From: Cellvibrio sp. OA-2007 | GTDB lineage: Bacteria; Pseudomonadota; Gammaproteobacteria; Pseudomonadales; Cellvibrionaceae | DNA: 64,000 nucleotides | Reading direction: 5' to 3' | NCBI RefSeq assembly: GCF_000953825.1 | Contig: NZ_BBUL01000093.1 | Location: forward strand, 177,024-241,023 | In this document: positions 25,383 to 33,137 of the stretch, one piece after another | Numbering within the stretch: the first letter of the stretch is position 1 | Layout: each line of letters opens with the position of its first letter | Notes under the pieces: generated by a model | Databases searched by the model: none | What the model was told of the DNA's origin: nothing | The model's input: the letters and a program-made list of their open reading frames with translations, nothing else | Program-made: the position numbers and the translations under genes

Positions 25383-25424
25383 AAAAACGCCACGCTCAGT
25401 AATGAGCGCGGCGTTTTTGTTTTG
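25383..25424 (+). terminator. Rho-independent terminator of serA
   Basis: A hairpin joins AAAAACGCC-A-CGCTCA with TGAGCG-C-GGCGTTTTT (one internal mismatch, loop GTAA), followed by TGTTTTG. It stands between serA and the convergent higA. Confidence 0.88.
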
Positions 25425-25436
25425 TCTGGCTGCAAC

Positions 25437-25754
25437 CTACGCCAATTGACGCAAATGATGATAATCCTGAATGGTGTCCAGCTCTGCACCTTCTAACTGC
25501 TCGGCCTTAAACAAATCCCAGCGCATTTGCAGGTTTAACCAAAAATCAGCTGATACACCAAAAAAGCGTGCCAAGCGCAACGCAGTACTCGGCGTGACGC
25601 CCCGTTTTTGATTGACCAACTCGTTAATACGCTGATAGGGAACATGAATAGCGTCCGCCAATTCACGCTGGGTAATCTGCATAGGGGTAAGAAACTCCTC
25701 CACCAGCATTACACCGGGATGGGTCGGCGGCCTATTTGTTGGAATGCGAACCAT
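25437..25754 (-). CDS. higA: HigA-type antitoxin (XRE family)
   Basis: 105 residues from the ATG at 25754, which has AGAGG five bases upstream; a GTG two codons earlier has no room for a binding site. It begins MVRIPTNRPPTHPGVMLVEE and has the helix-turn-helix TQRELADAIHVPYQRINELV, the hallmark of HigA/VapI proteins. It should bind and neutralise the HigB toxin and repress the operon. It follows higB by eight bases, the toxin-first order specific to higBA. Confidence 0.9.
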   Translation of the reverse strand: MVRIPTNRPPTHPGVMLVEEFLTPMQITQRELADAIHVPYQRINELVNQKRGVTPSTALRLARFFGVSADFWLNLQMRWDLFKAEQLEGAELDTIQDYHHLRQLA

Positions 25755-25762
25755 ATACACCT

Positions 25763-26056
25763 CTAGTGATAATCAACTATTTCGACCTCTTCAACACCGG
25801 CGTCAGTCCAGCGAAAACAGATTCGATATTGCTCGTTAATACGTATGCTGTACTGCCCTTTACGATTCCCCAATAAAGCCTCTAGTTTATTGCCCGGAGG
25901 AATTTTTAAATCATCCAGATACGCAGCGGAATCAAGCAAATCGAGCTTTCTAGCCGCAATACGCCAAAGCGTTTGAGGGCAAGCTTTGCGCGCCAATTTT
26001 GAGTCGATACCATTAAAGATATCCTCAGTGGCTTTGTCCTTGAAAGAGTTAATCAT
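25763..26056 (-). CDS. higB: HigB-type toxin (RelE superfamily mRNA interferase)
   Basis: 97 residues. It starts MINSFKDKATEDIFNGIDSK and has KLDLLDSAAYLDDLKIPPGN, LEALLGNRKGQYSIRINEQY and ICFRW, the plasmid-killer/HigB fold with the conserved Arg and basic patch used for ribosome-dependent mRNA cleavage. It precedes its antitoxin in the same operon. The pair sits between serA and the DUF368 gene, a simple insertion into a core-gene stretch. Confidence 0.9.
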   Translation of the reverse strand: MINSFKDKATEDIFNGIDSKLARKACPQTLWRIAARKLDLLDSAAYLDDLKIPPGNKLEALLGNRKGQYSIRINEQYRICFRWTDAGVEEVEIVDYH

Positions 26057-26103
26057 GCTATAACGGTATCACGGCTATCATGCTATTTCAATTTTCTCTA
26101 ATC

Positions 26104-27060
26104 TTAAACCGCAGCGGGCTTTTTCATCCAACCCGCTACCACTTCCACCCCCACCACTAACAACACACCCGCCAAGGCGCAGGCGATGGCGGCGATCAGC
26201 ATGGGGTCATTGCCGGTGAGCTGGGCAAAATGTGCAGGGCTGACACTCGCCTGCTGCAACACCACGGTTTCGCCGTGGCGATTGAGTGCGGTCTGCAGCA
26301 CTTCTTTCCAAGGCCAGGTGACGTAGAGCGAACCCACCAAAAAGCCAATCAACGTGGCCAAAGTCGTAGCATGATAGCTGGAAAGCAGCCAAGAGAGAAA
26401 ACGAGAAAAAACCACCAATCCACATATACAACCAGCAATAAAAGAGGCGAGCGCTATAAAATCCCAGTTATTCACCGCATCAAGCATAACCGGATACAAA
26501 CCTACCAAGAGCAGGATAAAACTGCCTGACACCCCCGGTAGAATCATGGCACAAATAGCGACAAAACCACCCAAAAATAAAACCCACCAATAACCGGGCA
26601 ATTGTGCGGGAGCAGAAAGTGAAATCACCAACACCACCAACACACCCAACAATAGAGCAATCCACTGCGGCAACCGCCAATGAGGTTGCTGCTTAGCAAG
26701 TAGATAGATCGAAGCGAGAATCAAGCCGGTAAAAAATGCCCAGACTAAAATCGGATAGGTTTCTAACGCCAAGGTAATCACAAGCGCGAAGGTTTTCACA
26801 CTAATCAAAATACCGCCAAACACCGCCAGTAAAAAATTGCCGTTGATGTACTGCCAGGTTTTGACCAGACCATCGCGCTTGAGCATGAGCAGCACGGCGG
26901 GGGTGCAGCGTTTGAGTGAATCGAGCCACTCGTCGTAAATACCGGTAATAAACGCGATAGTGCCCCCAGACACGCCGGGCACTACATCGGCGGCGCCCAT
27001 ACACAGGCCTTTCAGCATAATGAGTAGATAATCTTTAATGGTGCGATTGGGCTGATGCAA
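26104..27060 (-). CDS. DUF368 polyprenyl-phosphate translocase (PopT type)
   Basis: 318 residues, highly hydrophobic, about eight transmembrane segments. It starts with KGLCMGAADVVPGVSGGTIA, the DUF368 signature, repeated in the second half as GFVAICAMILPGVSGSFIL, giving two inverted re-entrant PGVSG motifs. DUF368 proteins were recently shown to recycle undecaprenyl phosphate across the membrane. The start is TTG at 27060: AGGAG lies six bases before it and no ATG precedes the first helix. The gene is single. Confidence 0.85.
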   Translation of the reverse strand: MHQPNRTIKDYLLIMLKGLCMGAADVVPGVSGGTIAFITGIYDEWLDSLKRCTPAVLLMLKRDGLVKTWQYINGNFLLAVFGGILISVKTFALVITLALETYPILVWAFFTGLILASIYLLAKQQPHWRLPQWIALLLGVLVVLVISLSAPAQLPGYWWVLFLGGFVAICAMILPGVSGSFILLLVGLYPVMLDAVNNWDFIALASFIAGCICGLVVFSRFLSWLLSSYHATTLATLIGFLVGSLYVTWPWKEVLQTALNRHGETVVLQQASVSPAHFAQLTGNDPMLIAAIACALAGVLLVVGVEVVAGWMKKPAAV

Positions 27061-27159
27061 AACAAGCTCCTTTTCTACAGGGATCTGCAGAGCGATGAAA
27101 GGAAAAGAGGGAAATAAAGACTGGCGCGAGTGTGCCTGATACCCACGCCGATCGACAAG

Positions 27160-28161
27160 TCACTTGCCGAAGAAGTGGCGACTAATCGCACCAAACACTG
27201 GCGCACGCAACTCATCTGTTTCATTCACTAACTGATGGCCTGCGCCAGGAACCATCGCGATTTGAGCATTGGGCAAAACACGCTGAATCTGCCGCAGGTT
27301 ATAGCGCCAGGTGACGGTCATATCTTCATCCCCTTGCACCACCAACACTGGCTGCGACAAAGGTGGAAATTGGCGGAACTGTTTATCCCACTCTTTCATA
27401 GCGCTCACCCAGCGCACCGACAAGGTGGGCGATTGCAAGCAGTCCTGCGCATCAACAAAACGGTTGAAGCGCTCATCGTGTGAACTGTGCGAACGGCCAC
27501 GGGGCAAGCGCTTGATAAAACGATGTACCAGCGCGTACAACAAACGGCCTGAATAACGCCAACCTCTGGGCAAAATCAAAGGCGCGCACAGGGCGATGTG
27601 GGTTAATAAAGGCTCAGTACGCAACGCGTCATAGCGCCAGAGATAATTTAGCAGCACCGAGCCACCGGTACTCTGCCCCACGGCAAAATAAGGTGCAGGC
27701 AAGAGTTTCTGCGCCGCCAGTAACAGCGCATCCAACACATCGGCATACTGATTAAACGAATCAATCGCCACTTGTTCGCCACTGCTCAAACCATGGCCGG
27801 GCAAATCAAACGCCAGTACCGCCAAGCCATTTTCCAACCCGAATTGAATCGCATTGCCAAAAATTCCCATGTGATCATAGTAGCCGTGCACCACAATCAG
27901 GGTGCCCTTGGGATTGGCGGGCAACCAATAGTGGCTGGCGATGCGAAACCCATGGGTCTTTAGCGCACCAAACCCTTGGATGACATTGGGCATAGTTTTG
28001 GCAAAATTGATGCCGTAGAAGTTGAGATAGGCCTGCGCCGGCGGGCTCGCACACCAATCTGAGTCGCGCTCTAGATCAAATAAAAGATCAGGCAGCTGCG
28101 CAAGCAAAAGATCGCGCGTTGCAGTATCGAAACCAACAGAGATAGATCGGGAGTCACTCAT
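27160..28161 (-). CDS. alpha/beta hydrolase, monoacylglycerol lipase-like
   Basis: 333 residues from the ATG at 28161 (MSDSRSISVGFDTATRD); a 31-codon upstream extension is ignored. The oxyanion region VVHGYYDHMG, nucleophile elbow GQSTGGS (Ser near 180), DEDMTV (Asp) and GAGHQLVNE (His) form the triad. FDLPGHGLSSG is typical of the Hydrolase_4/lysophospholipase group. The substrate is likely a monoglyceride or lysophospholipid. It is divergent from the AraC regulator gene by 167 bases. Confidence 0.8.
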   Translation of the reverse strand: MSDSRSISVGFDTATRDLLLAQLPDLLFDLERDSDWCASPPAQAYLNFYGINFAKTMPNVIQGFGALKTHGFRIASHYWLPANPKGTLIVVHGYYDHMGIFGNAIQFGLENGLAVLAFDLPGHGLSSGEQVAIDSFNQYADVLDALLLAAQKLLPAPYFAVGQSTGGSVLLNYLWRYDALRTEPLLTHIALCAPLILPRGWRYSGRLLYALVHRFIKRLPRGRSHSSHDERFNRFVDAQDCLQSPTLSVRWVSAMKEWDKQFRQFPPLSQPVLVVQGDEDMTVTWRYNLRQIQRVLPNAQIAMVPGAGHQLVNETDELRAPVFGAISRHFFGK

Positions 28162-28328
28162 ACGGTGTTTGGGTATCCAGTAAAAAAGTGATGCAACACA
28201 AATGGCAACGAAATCACAGCGATCAGGAATTCGATGCGACACAGCCAATGCCATCCTCTATAATCCGCTAATCAACTATAAAGCCATACTAAAAAAATAC
28301 ATAACAATGACAGGCAGGGCTTAAACAC

Positions 28329-29489
28329 ATGCAAAAACATATTTTCAACATACACGACGTGATTCTGTTTATGACCGTCGCGGAATGTATTCTGTTGGTA
28401 ATCTTTCAAGCGATACTACCGGTCAAAAATCAACTCGCCAATCGTTTATTAAGTATATTCCTGCTTTCAATTGCCATTAGTTCCGCCTGCGTTCTGGTGC
28501 TCTGGAACGATGACGTAAGACTCTTTAATTTATTTGACGAAGCCCTACTGCCCTACTTTTTGGCCACGACGCAATTACTCAAGGGGCCGATGCTACTGTT
28601 TTATGTGATTGCCCTAACGGAAGATGCGTTTCAATTTAGCCGACGCCACCTGCCGCACTTGGCTCCAATTGCGCTCGCACTAGTCTGGTTACTCGTGTTT
28701 CAAATCGATAGTTCTGATCTGCGCTTTAAAACGCCGGGGCAAACTGAAACAGAGCGGCAACTTGCCAATTCTGTTTGGCACTTTATTAAAATAATGCCGT
28801 TCTTTTACGCCCTCGCCGCTGCCAATCGCGTGCGTTTATACCGGATTAGCTTGCACAATCAATACTCCAATTTTTCACCCACTGAACCCACTTGGCTAAA
28901 TATGTTGAGCCTGGGCTTTTTGTTTACCTGGAGTTTTTCCATTCTCGTGCATGTTATTGCCAATACAGTAGCCTTGGGTGCACCGGAGATAGCCGACTTA
29001 TTTGGCATCACTGAAAACTACATTATTTTTATTTTGATCAATGCGCTGTTTATCAACAGTGTGGTACACACCCATAAACTGCTCACCACCAAGCCAGAAG
29101 CAGCCAAAGACAAAACCGACGAAAAATTAACCGACTCAGCAATCGAAAAGGTTCAGCTGGGCATGCAAGTGCAGAAGTTATTTTTAAAACAAAACCTCAA
29201 TATCGAAGAATTTTCCAAGCGCATCAACCTGCCAGTAAAAGAAGTGTCCGCAGTGATCAACAAACACTATGGCACCAACTTTTTTGAATTTATGAACAGC
29301 TACCGAGTTGAAGAAGCGAAACGTCTGCTGGGGGATGCACAACATGCGGATATGACAGTAATGGACGTATTGTTACATGCGGGCTTTAACAGTAAATCGG
29401 CATTTCATCGTTTCTTTAATCGCTTGGTGGGCATGTCGCCAACTGAGTTTCGTAAGCAGCAATTGCACTCGGAGAAGGCTGCCCATTAA
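28329..29489 (+). CDS. membrane-anchored AraC-family transcriptional regulator
   Basis: 386 residues. Residues about 10-255 contain seven or so hydrophobic helices (VAECILLVIFQAILPV, LLSIFLLSIAISSACVLVLW, HLAPIALALVWLLVF, IFILINALFINSVV). The C-terminal 100 residues are an AraC DNA-binding domain with two helix-turn-helices: LNIEEFSKRINLPVKEVSAV and VMDVLLHAGFNSKSAFHRFF, ending RLVGMSPTEFRKQQ. Such membrane-bound AraC proteins sense signals in or across the inner membrane. It opens the glucan locus and is the only transcription factor near it, so it is the best candidate reader of the shared promoter motif, though unproven. Confidence 0.88.
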   Translation: MQKHIFNIHDVILFMTVAECILLVIFQAILPVKNQLANRLLSIFLLSIAISSACVLVLWNDDVRLFNLFDEALLPYFLATTQLLKGPMLLFYVIALTEDAFQFSRRHLPHLAPIALALVWLLVFQIDSSDLRFKTPGQTETERQLANSVWHFIKIMPFFYALAAANRVRLYRISLHNQYSNFSPTEPTWLNMLSLGFLFTWSFSILVHVIANTVALGAPEIADLFGITENYIIFILINALFINSVVHTHKLLTTKPEAAKDKTDEKLTDSAIEKVQLGMQVQKLFLKQNLNIEEFSKRINLPVKEVSAVINKHYGTNFFEFMNSYRVEEAKRLLGDAQHADMTVMDVLLHAGFNSKSAFHRFFNRLVGMSPTEFRKQQLHSEKAAH

Positions 29490-29507
29490 GGCGGCTCTTC
29501 TCTCCGC

Positions 29508-30860
29508 CTAAGGGTAAAGCGGAATCACCCACCTATCATCATCGGGATTTATCCGCCCGCCTATCAACTGAACCACCACTTTATCCACAATCGCGACGCC
29601 GTCATCTGCCATATTTTCAAACGTATCTATGCCATTGTTTGGGAAATTCTTGCGCGTGCGATGAATATTAAAGCGGTTGGAAAAGGTTTTTCCAAACGCC
29701 TCTTCTATCGCATTTTTTCCGTGCATAAAACCCAGTAAACCACCCCAGGTCGCGGTTGGATTATCGGAATCCCAACCCATCAGTGCACCGATTTTTATGG
29801 TCTGTTTTAAATCGCCTTCACCATAAAATAGACTCACCAAACTCGCAGCGAAATTAATTCCGGCAGCAAAACAACCGTTGCAATATAAATTGCGTGAACT
29901 GATGGTGTAGCCGTCTAATTGTTGTACTTGGTAGCGCTGATAAATGGCATCGCGGGTTTTTTCCCAGGGAGTATTCGCCAGATACAATGCTTTGACATAA
30001 TCGTACATGGCGGCAGGATATTGATCATCGGGTAGTTGCTTGCGCGCCTGCTCTGCCATCCAGTTAAGTTGCTCCGCCATCGGCAGGGTTTTATCCACTG
30101 CCGAGGCAAGGGAATACATTGCGATATAAAAGCGTGCGATATCAGCTGCCTCTTTGTCTGCCACAGTACGTACAGGCAAGTCGCTTAACTGCAATGCAAC
30201 ATCAGGCCTTGCAGGCGCAAAAAATCCGAAAATTTCTGTCGTGAGTTGTGCATCGATCATATCGTAGTGAGGGTTCAAGCTCTGACTACCGGTGAGCGGA
30301 GGAAGAACGCCTTCATACATAAGGTCTAGCGCCTTTTGATTGGACACCCATAAAAAGTTTTCATAATTACCTTCAGGATCGCGACCAAAGGGTGTTGGCT
30401 CAGCAGCAGAATAAATGTGCGTCATCCAACCGGTACGAATTTGCTCCGATGTTAACAACACCGACTCACTATTTTTTAATAAATATTGATAAATGTATTC
30501 AATGTCGGTGTCGTCATCACTGCCCCAAATACCATCGGGTTTGACCGTGACAAAATCGATAGTCGCCGACAGATCACTCGGCACGCCCTGCCCCCAAATA
30601 CTCGGTTGATCTGGCTTGCCCCAGTCATTGCGCGTATAAAATTCTCCGGTTTTTATCTCGCCAATATTGCCAATCTTATCCATCTCCGTGACCAGCCCAG
30701 TCCAATTGGCGATACATTGCCCCAACCAAAAGCCATAGAGTGCATCGCGATACTCAGCGCGCGACAGCGTAATTGTTTTTGGTGTTTCAGTTGCGTTTTT
30801 ATTAGCACTGACACACCCACTTAAGAGAAATACAAACAATAGAAAATTCACTAAACGCAT
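29508..30860 (-). CDS. ADP-ribosylglycohydrolase-family lipoprotein
   Basis: 450 residues from the ATG at 30860, giving a lipoprotein signal (MRLVNFLLFVFLLSGC, Cys 16). The body is an ARH-type fold: LYGFWLGQCIANWTGLVTEM near the front, DDTDIEYIYQYLL (the acidic metal-binding triad) near residue 115, and GWDSDNPTATWGGLLGFMHG near 362 (the second Asp pair). ARH enzymes remove ADP-ribose from proteins or act on related N- or O-glycosides, using two Mg ions. An exported lipoprotein form cannot easily meet cytosolic ADP-ribosylated proteins, so the substrate may be a glycoside. It is encoded directly beyond the GH16 terminator. Confidence 0.8.
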   Translation of the reverse strand: MRLVNFLLFVFLLSGCVSANKNATETPKTITLSRAEYRDALYGFWLGQCIANWTGLVTEMDKIGNIGEIKTGEFYTRNDWGKPDQPSIWGQGVPSDLSATIDFVTVKPDGIWGSDDDTDIEYIYQYLLKNSESVLLTSEQIRTGWMTHIYSAAEPTPFGRDPEGNYENFLWVSNQKALDLMYEGVLPPLTGSQSLNPHYDMIDAQLTTEIFGFFAPARPDVALQLSDLPVRTVADKEAADIARFYIAMYSLASAVDKTLPMAEQLNWMAEQARKQLPDDQYPAAMYDYVKALYLANTPWEKTRDAIYQRYQVQQLDGYTISSRNLYCNGCFAAGINFAASLVSLFYGEGDLKQTIKIGALMGWDSDNPTATWGGLLGFMHGKNAIEEAFGKTFSNRFNIHRTRKNFPNNGIDTFENMADDGVAIVDKVVVQLIGGRINPDDDRWVIPLYP

Positions 30861-30906
30861 AACGTCATTATCCCTTCCATGCATTATTTACTGCACTTAA
30901 TTGCGA

Positions 30907-30935
30907 TACAAAAAAGCCGGGAATGTCCCGGCTTT
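30907..30935 (-). terminator. Rho-independent terminator of the GH3-GH16 operon
   Basis: Stem AAAGCCGGGA / TCCCGGCTTT (30913-30922 with 30926-30935, loop ATG), followed on the minus strand by a run of T. Confidence 0.9.
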
Positions 30936-30967
30936 AAAGCAACCTATGGTTTTTGTAGCGCGTATGT

Positions 30968-33109
30968 TTATTCAGTTTCCAAACGAACATTATCAAAGGA
31001 AACATCAATGGCACCCGATGGTTCTACTACAAATAAATTGGTGATAGCGTTTAGTTTGGCGATACCAGGGCAGCAGGCAACTGAATTACCACGAGCGATT
31101 AACTCAGCTACGCCAATACTGTATGAAGTCCAGACACCATTGGCAGGCAGCGGCACACTGACGTCACTCACATTGGGCCAGCCGCTATCCATTTTAATTA
31201 ACAATGCAGTGCCTTCGGCCTTGCTATTGACTTTAAAATCAAATTTTAATTTTCCCTGCGCGCTCCATTTGGTCAAGTTGACGGGATTGGAAATTACGTT
31301 AAAAAACACATTGCCATCGGTGCCGGTTTTTACCACGTTAAATACTTTTCCGCGTCCAGCTTCGTCTTTTTCAGATGAACTGATATGGCCACTGGGGTTA
31401 TAGCTTTGCACTTGCAAACCCTCACCAATTGCATCGCCATAGGCGGTGAATAATGGCAGAGCGGCAAATTCAGTACCGCCACCGGTAGCAGCTTTTCCTT
31501 CCAGACGAATATTATCCAGCGAAACATTCATCGCTGCCGATGGATCGACAACAAAACTGTTCACCACCGAAGTCAAGGTCGCTTTTCCGCTCGCCAAGGA
31601 ATTGCCGTTGGCGATTAGGTTGGCAAGAGTGATGCGAAATTCTTTCCACACTCCCAGTTCAGCAACAGGCACACTTACATCACTCACATTGGGCCAACCG
31701 CTATCAATTTTCACCAATAACTTTGCGCCATCAGCTTTGCTATTTACCTTGTAATCAAAAACAATTTCGCTATCGGTTGACCAATTGCTCATATCGGCAG
31801 GGTCGCCTTTAATTTTGAAATACACATTACCGTTAGCGCCGGTTTTTACCACACTCCATACATTGCCCCGGCCAGCTTCTTCCACTTGTGAATGGCTGAT
31901 GGCGCCATCGGGATTGTAGGAATCAAATTGCAATACACTCGCCAGCGCATTGTCGTACATCAAAAATAATGGTGGCTCTGGCAATTTCACCGCGCCAATT
32001 ACCGGGCGCTGATGACCGGCAACAATTTCAGCATTGGCATCAATCGTGGCGCAGCCTTTACCGGTTATAGGTGAACCAGTGCATTCATACACGCGCACAA
32101 AATCCACCAACATTTTTTGCGGGAATACGGATTCATCGATACCCTTATTATTCACGTTACCGGCCCAGCTGCCGCCAACCGCCAGGTTTAATAACAGATG
32201 AAATTTTGAATAGCGATCAAACGGCGCGCCCAAAGGCGCATCCTTTAATACACCGTCTTGCATATATTGCCCATACCAACCGGTTTCGCGTTGGGTGGCA
32301 AAATGTACATTGTCCACATACCAACGAATTTCGCCTTCTTCCCATTCAACCGCATAGGTGTGGAAATCGTCAGCAGGGTTAGCCTTATTCGGCAATTTAT
32401 AAGCTGCACCGGAATTTACATTGCCCGGCCAATTGCGACCAAAATGCAAGGTGCCGTGTACATTGGCTTCCGGTTCGCTGCCATTAGTTACTACCTTTAA
32501 ATTGACCGCTTCCATAATGTCGATTTCACCGCTAGACGCCCAGGTGCCATAAGGCGAGTTGGTCGGCAACATCCAAATCGCGGGCCAGGTACCTTGGCCT
32601 GCCGGTAATTTTGCGCGAATTTCAAAGCGACCAAAGGTCCACTCTTTAATATTTTTGGTGCGCAAACGCGCCGAGGTATAAGGCAGGGTTTTAGTGCTCG
32701 GGCTGTCACCTTCCGGTGAATCGGAACCGGTAAAATCTTCGCGTTGGGCAACAATATTCAACACACCATCGGCAACGTAAGCGTTGGTCGCGCGATCGGT
32801 GTAACACTGCTGTTCGTTATTACCACCGCCCCAGCAATTTTTTTCAAAATTCCATTTGCTGGTATCAATACTGGCACCATCAAATTCATCGCTCCACACC
32901 AACTTCCATTCAGCGGTAGCCGGTGCAGATGAACTGCTCGCTGCGGTTGAAGATGGCGCTACCGATGAAAGTGCTGCGGAGGAAAGCGCCGCACTGGATT
33001 TATTGTTGCCGCCGCCACCCGAACCACCACAGCCAGCCAAACTGACCAACGCAATAGCCGCGCAGATTTTTGTTAACAGGGGTTTAACGCTGAGCTCGTG
33101 ATTTTTCAT
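30968..33109 (-). CDS. GH16 endo-beta-1,3-glucanase (laminarinase) lipoprotein with two C-terminal modules
   Basis: 713 residues from the ATG at 33109 (TAGAGGTAATT upstream). Lipobox SLAGC with Cys 27, then a Ser/Ala linker (about 38-65). The GH16 domain is about 66-345 with GEIDIMEA at 194-201; E195 and E200 are the nucleophile and acid/base, D197 between. WMLPTNSPYGTWASS and DFHTYAVEWEEGEIRW are typical laminarinase regions. Residues 378-538 and 551-713 are two similar modules sharing SYNP-G-IS, E-EAGRG-V and DSGWPNVSDVSVP, which resemble the ExoP galactose-binding-like domain. It probably cuts laminarin at the outer membrane. It follows GH3 by 28 bases in one operon. Confidence 0.92.
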   Translation of the reverse strand: MKNHELSVKPLLTKICAAIALVSLAGCGGSGGGGNNKSSAALSSAALSSVAPSSTAASSSSAPATAEWKLVWSDEFDGASIDTSKWNFEKNCWGGGNNEQQCYTDRATNAYVADGVLNIVAQREDFTGSDSPEGDSPSTKTLPYTSARLRTKNIKEWTFGRFEIRAKLPAGQGTWPAIWMLPTNSPYGTWASSGEIDIMEAVNLKVVTNGSEPEANVHGTLHFGRNWPGNVNSGAAYKLPNKANPADDFHTYAVEWEEGEIRWYVDNVHFATQRETGWYGQYMQDGVLKDAPLGAPFDRYSKFHLLLNLAVGGSWAGNVNNKGIDESVFPQKMLVDFVRVYECTGSPITGKGCATIDANAEIVAGHQRPVIGAVKLPEPPLFLMYDNALASVLQFDSYNPDGAISHSQVEEAGRGNVWSVVKTGANGNVYFKIKGDPADMSNWSTDSEIVFDYKVNSKADGAKLLVKIDSGWPNVSDVSVPVAELGVWKEFRITLANLIANGNSLASGKATLTSVVNSFVVDPSAAMNVSLDNIRLEGKAATGGGTEFAALPLFTAYGDAIGEGLQVQSYNPSGHISSSEKDEAGRGKVFNVVKTGTDGNVFFNVISNPVNLTKWSAQGKLKFDFKVNSKAEGTALLIKMDSGWPNVSDVSVPLPANGVWTSYSIGVAELIARGNSVACCPGIAKLNAITNLFVVEPSGAIDVSFDNVRLETE

Positions 33110-33137
33110 AATTACCTCTATTGTTATTGTTGAAAAA

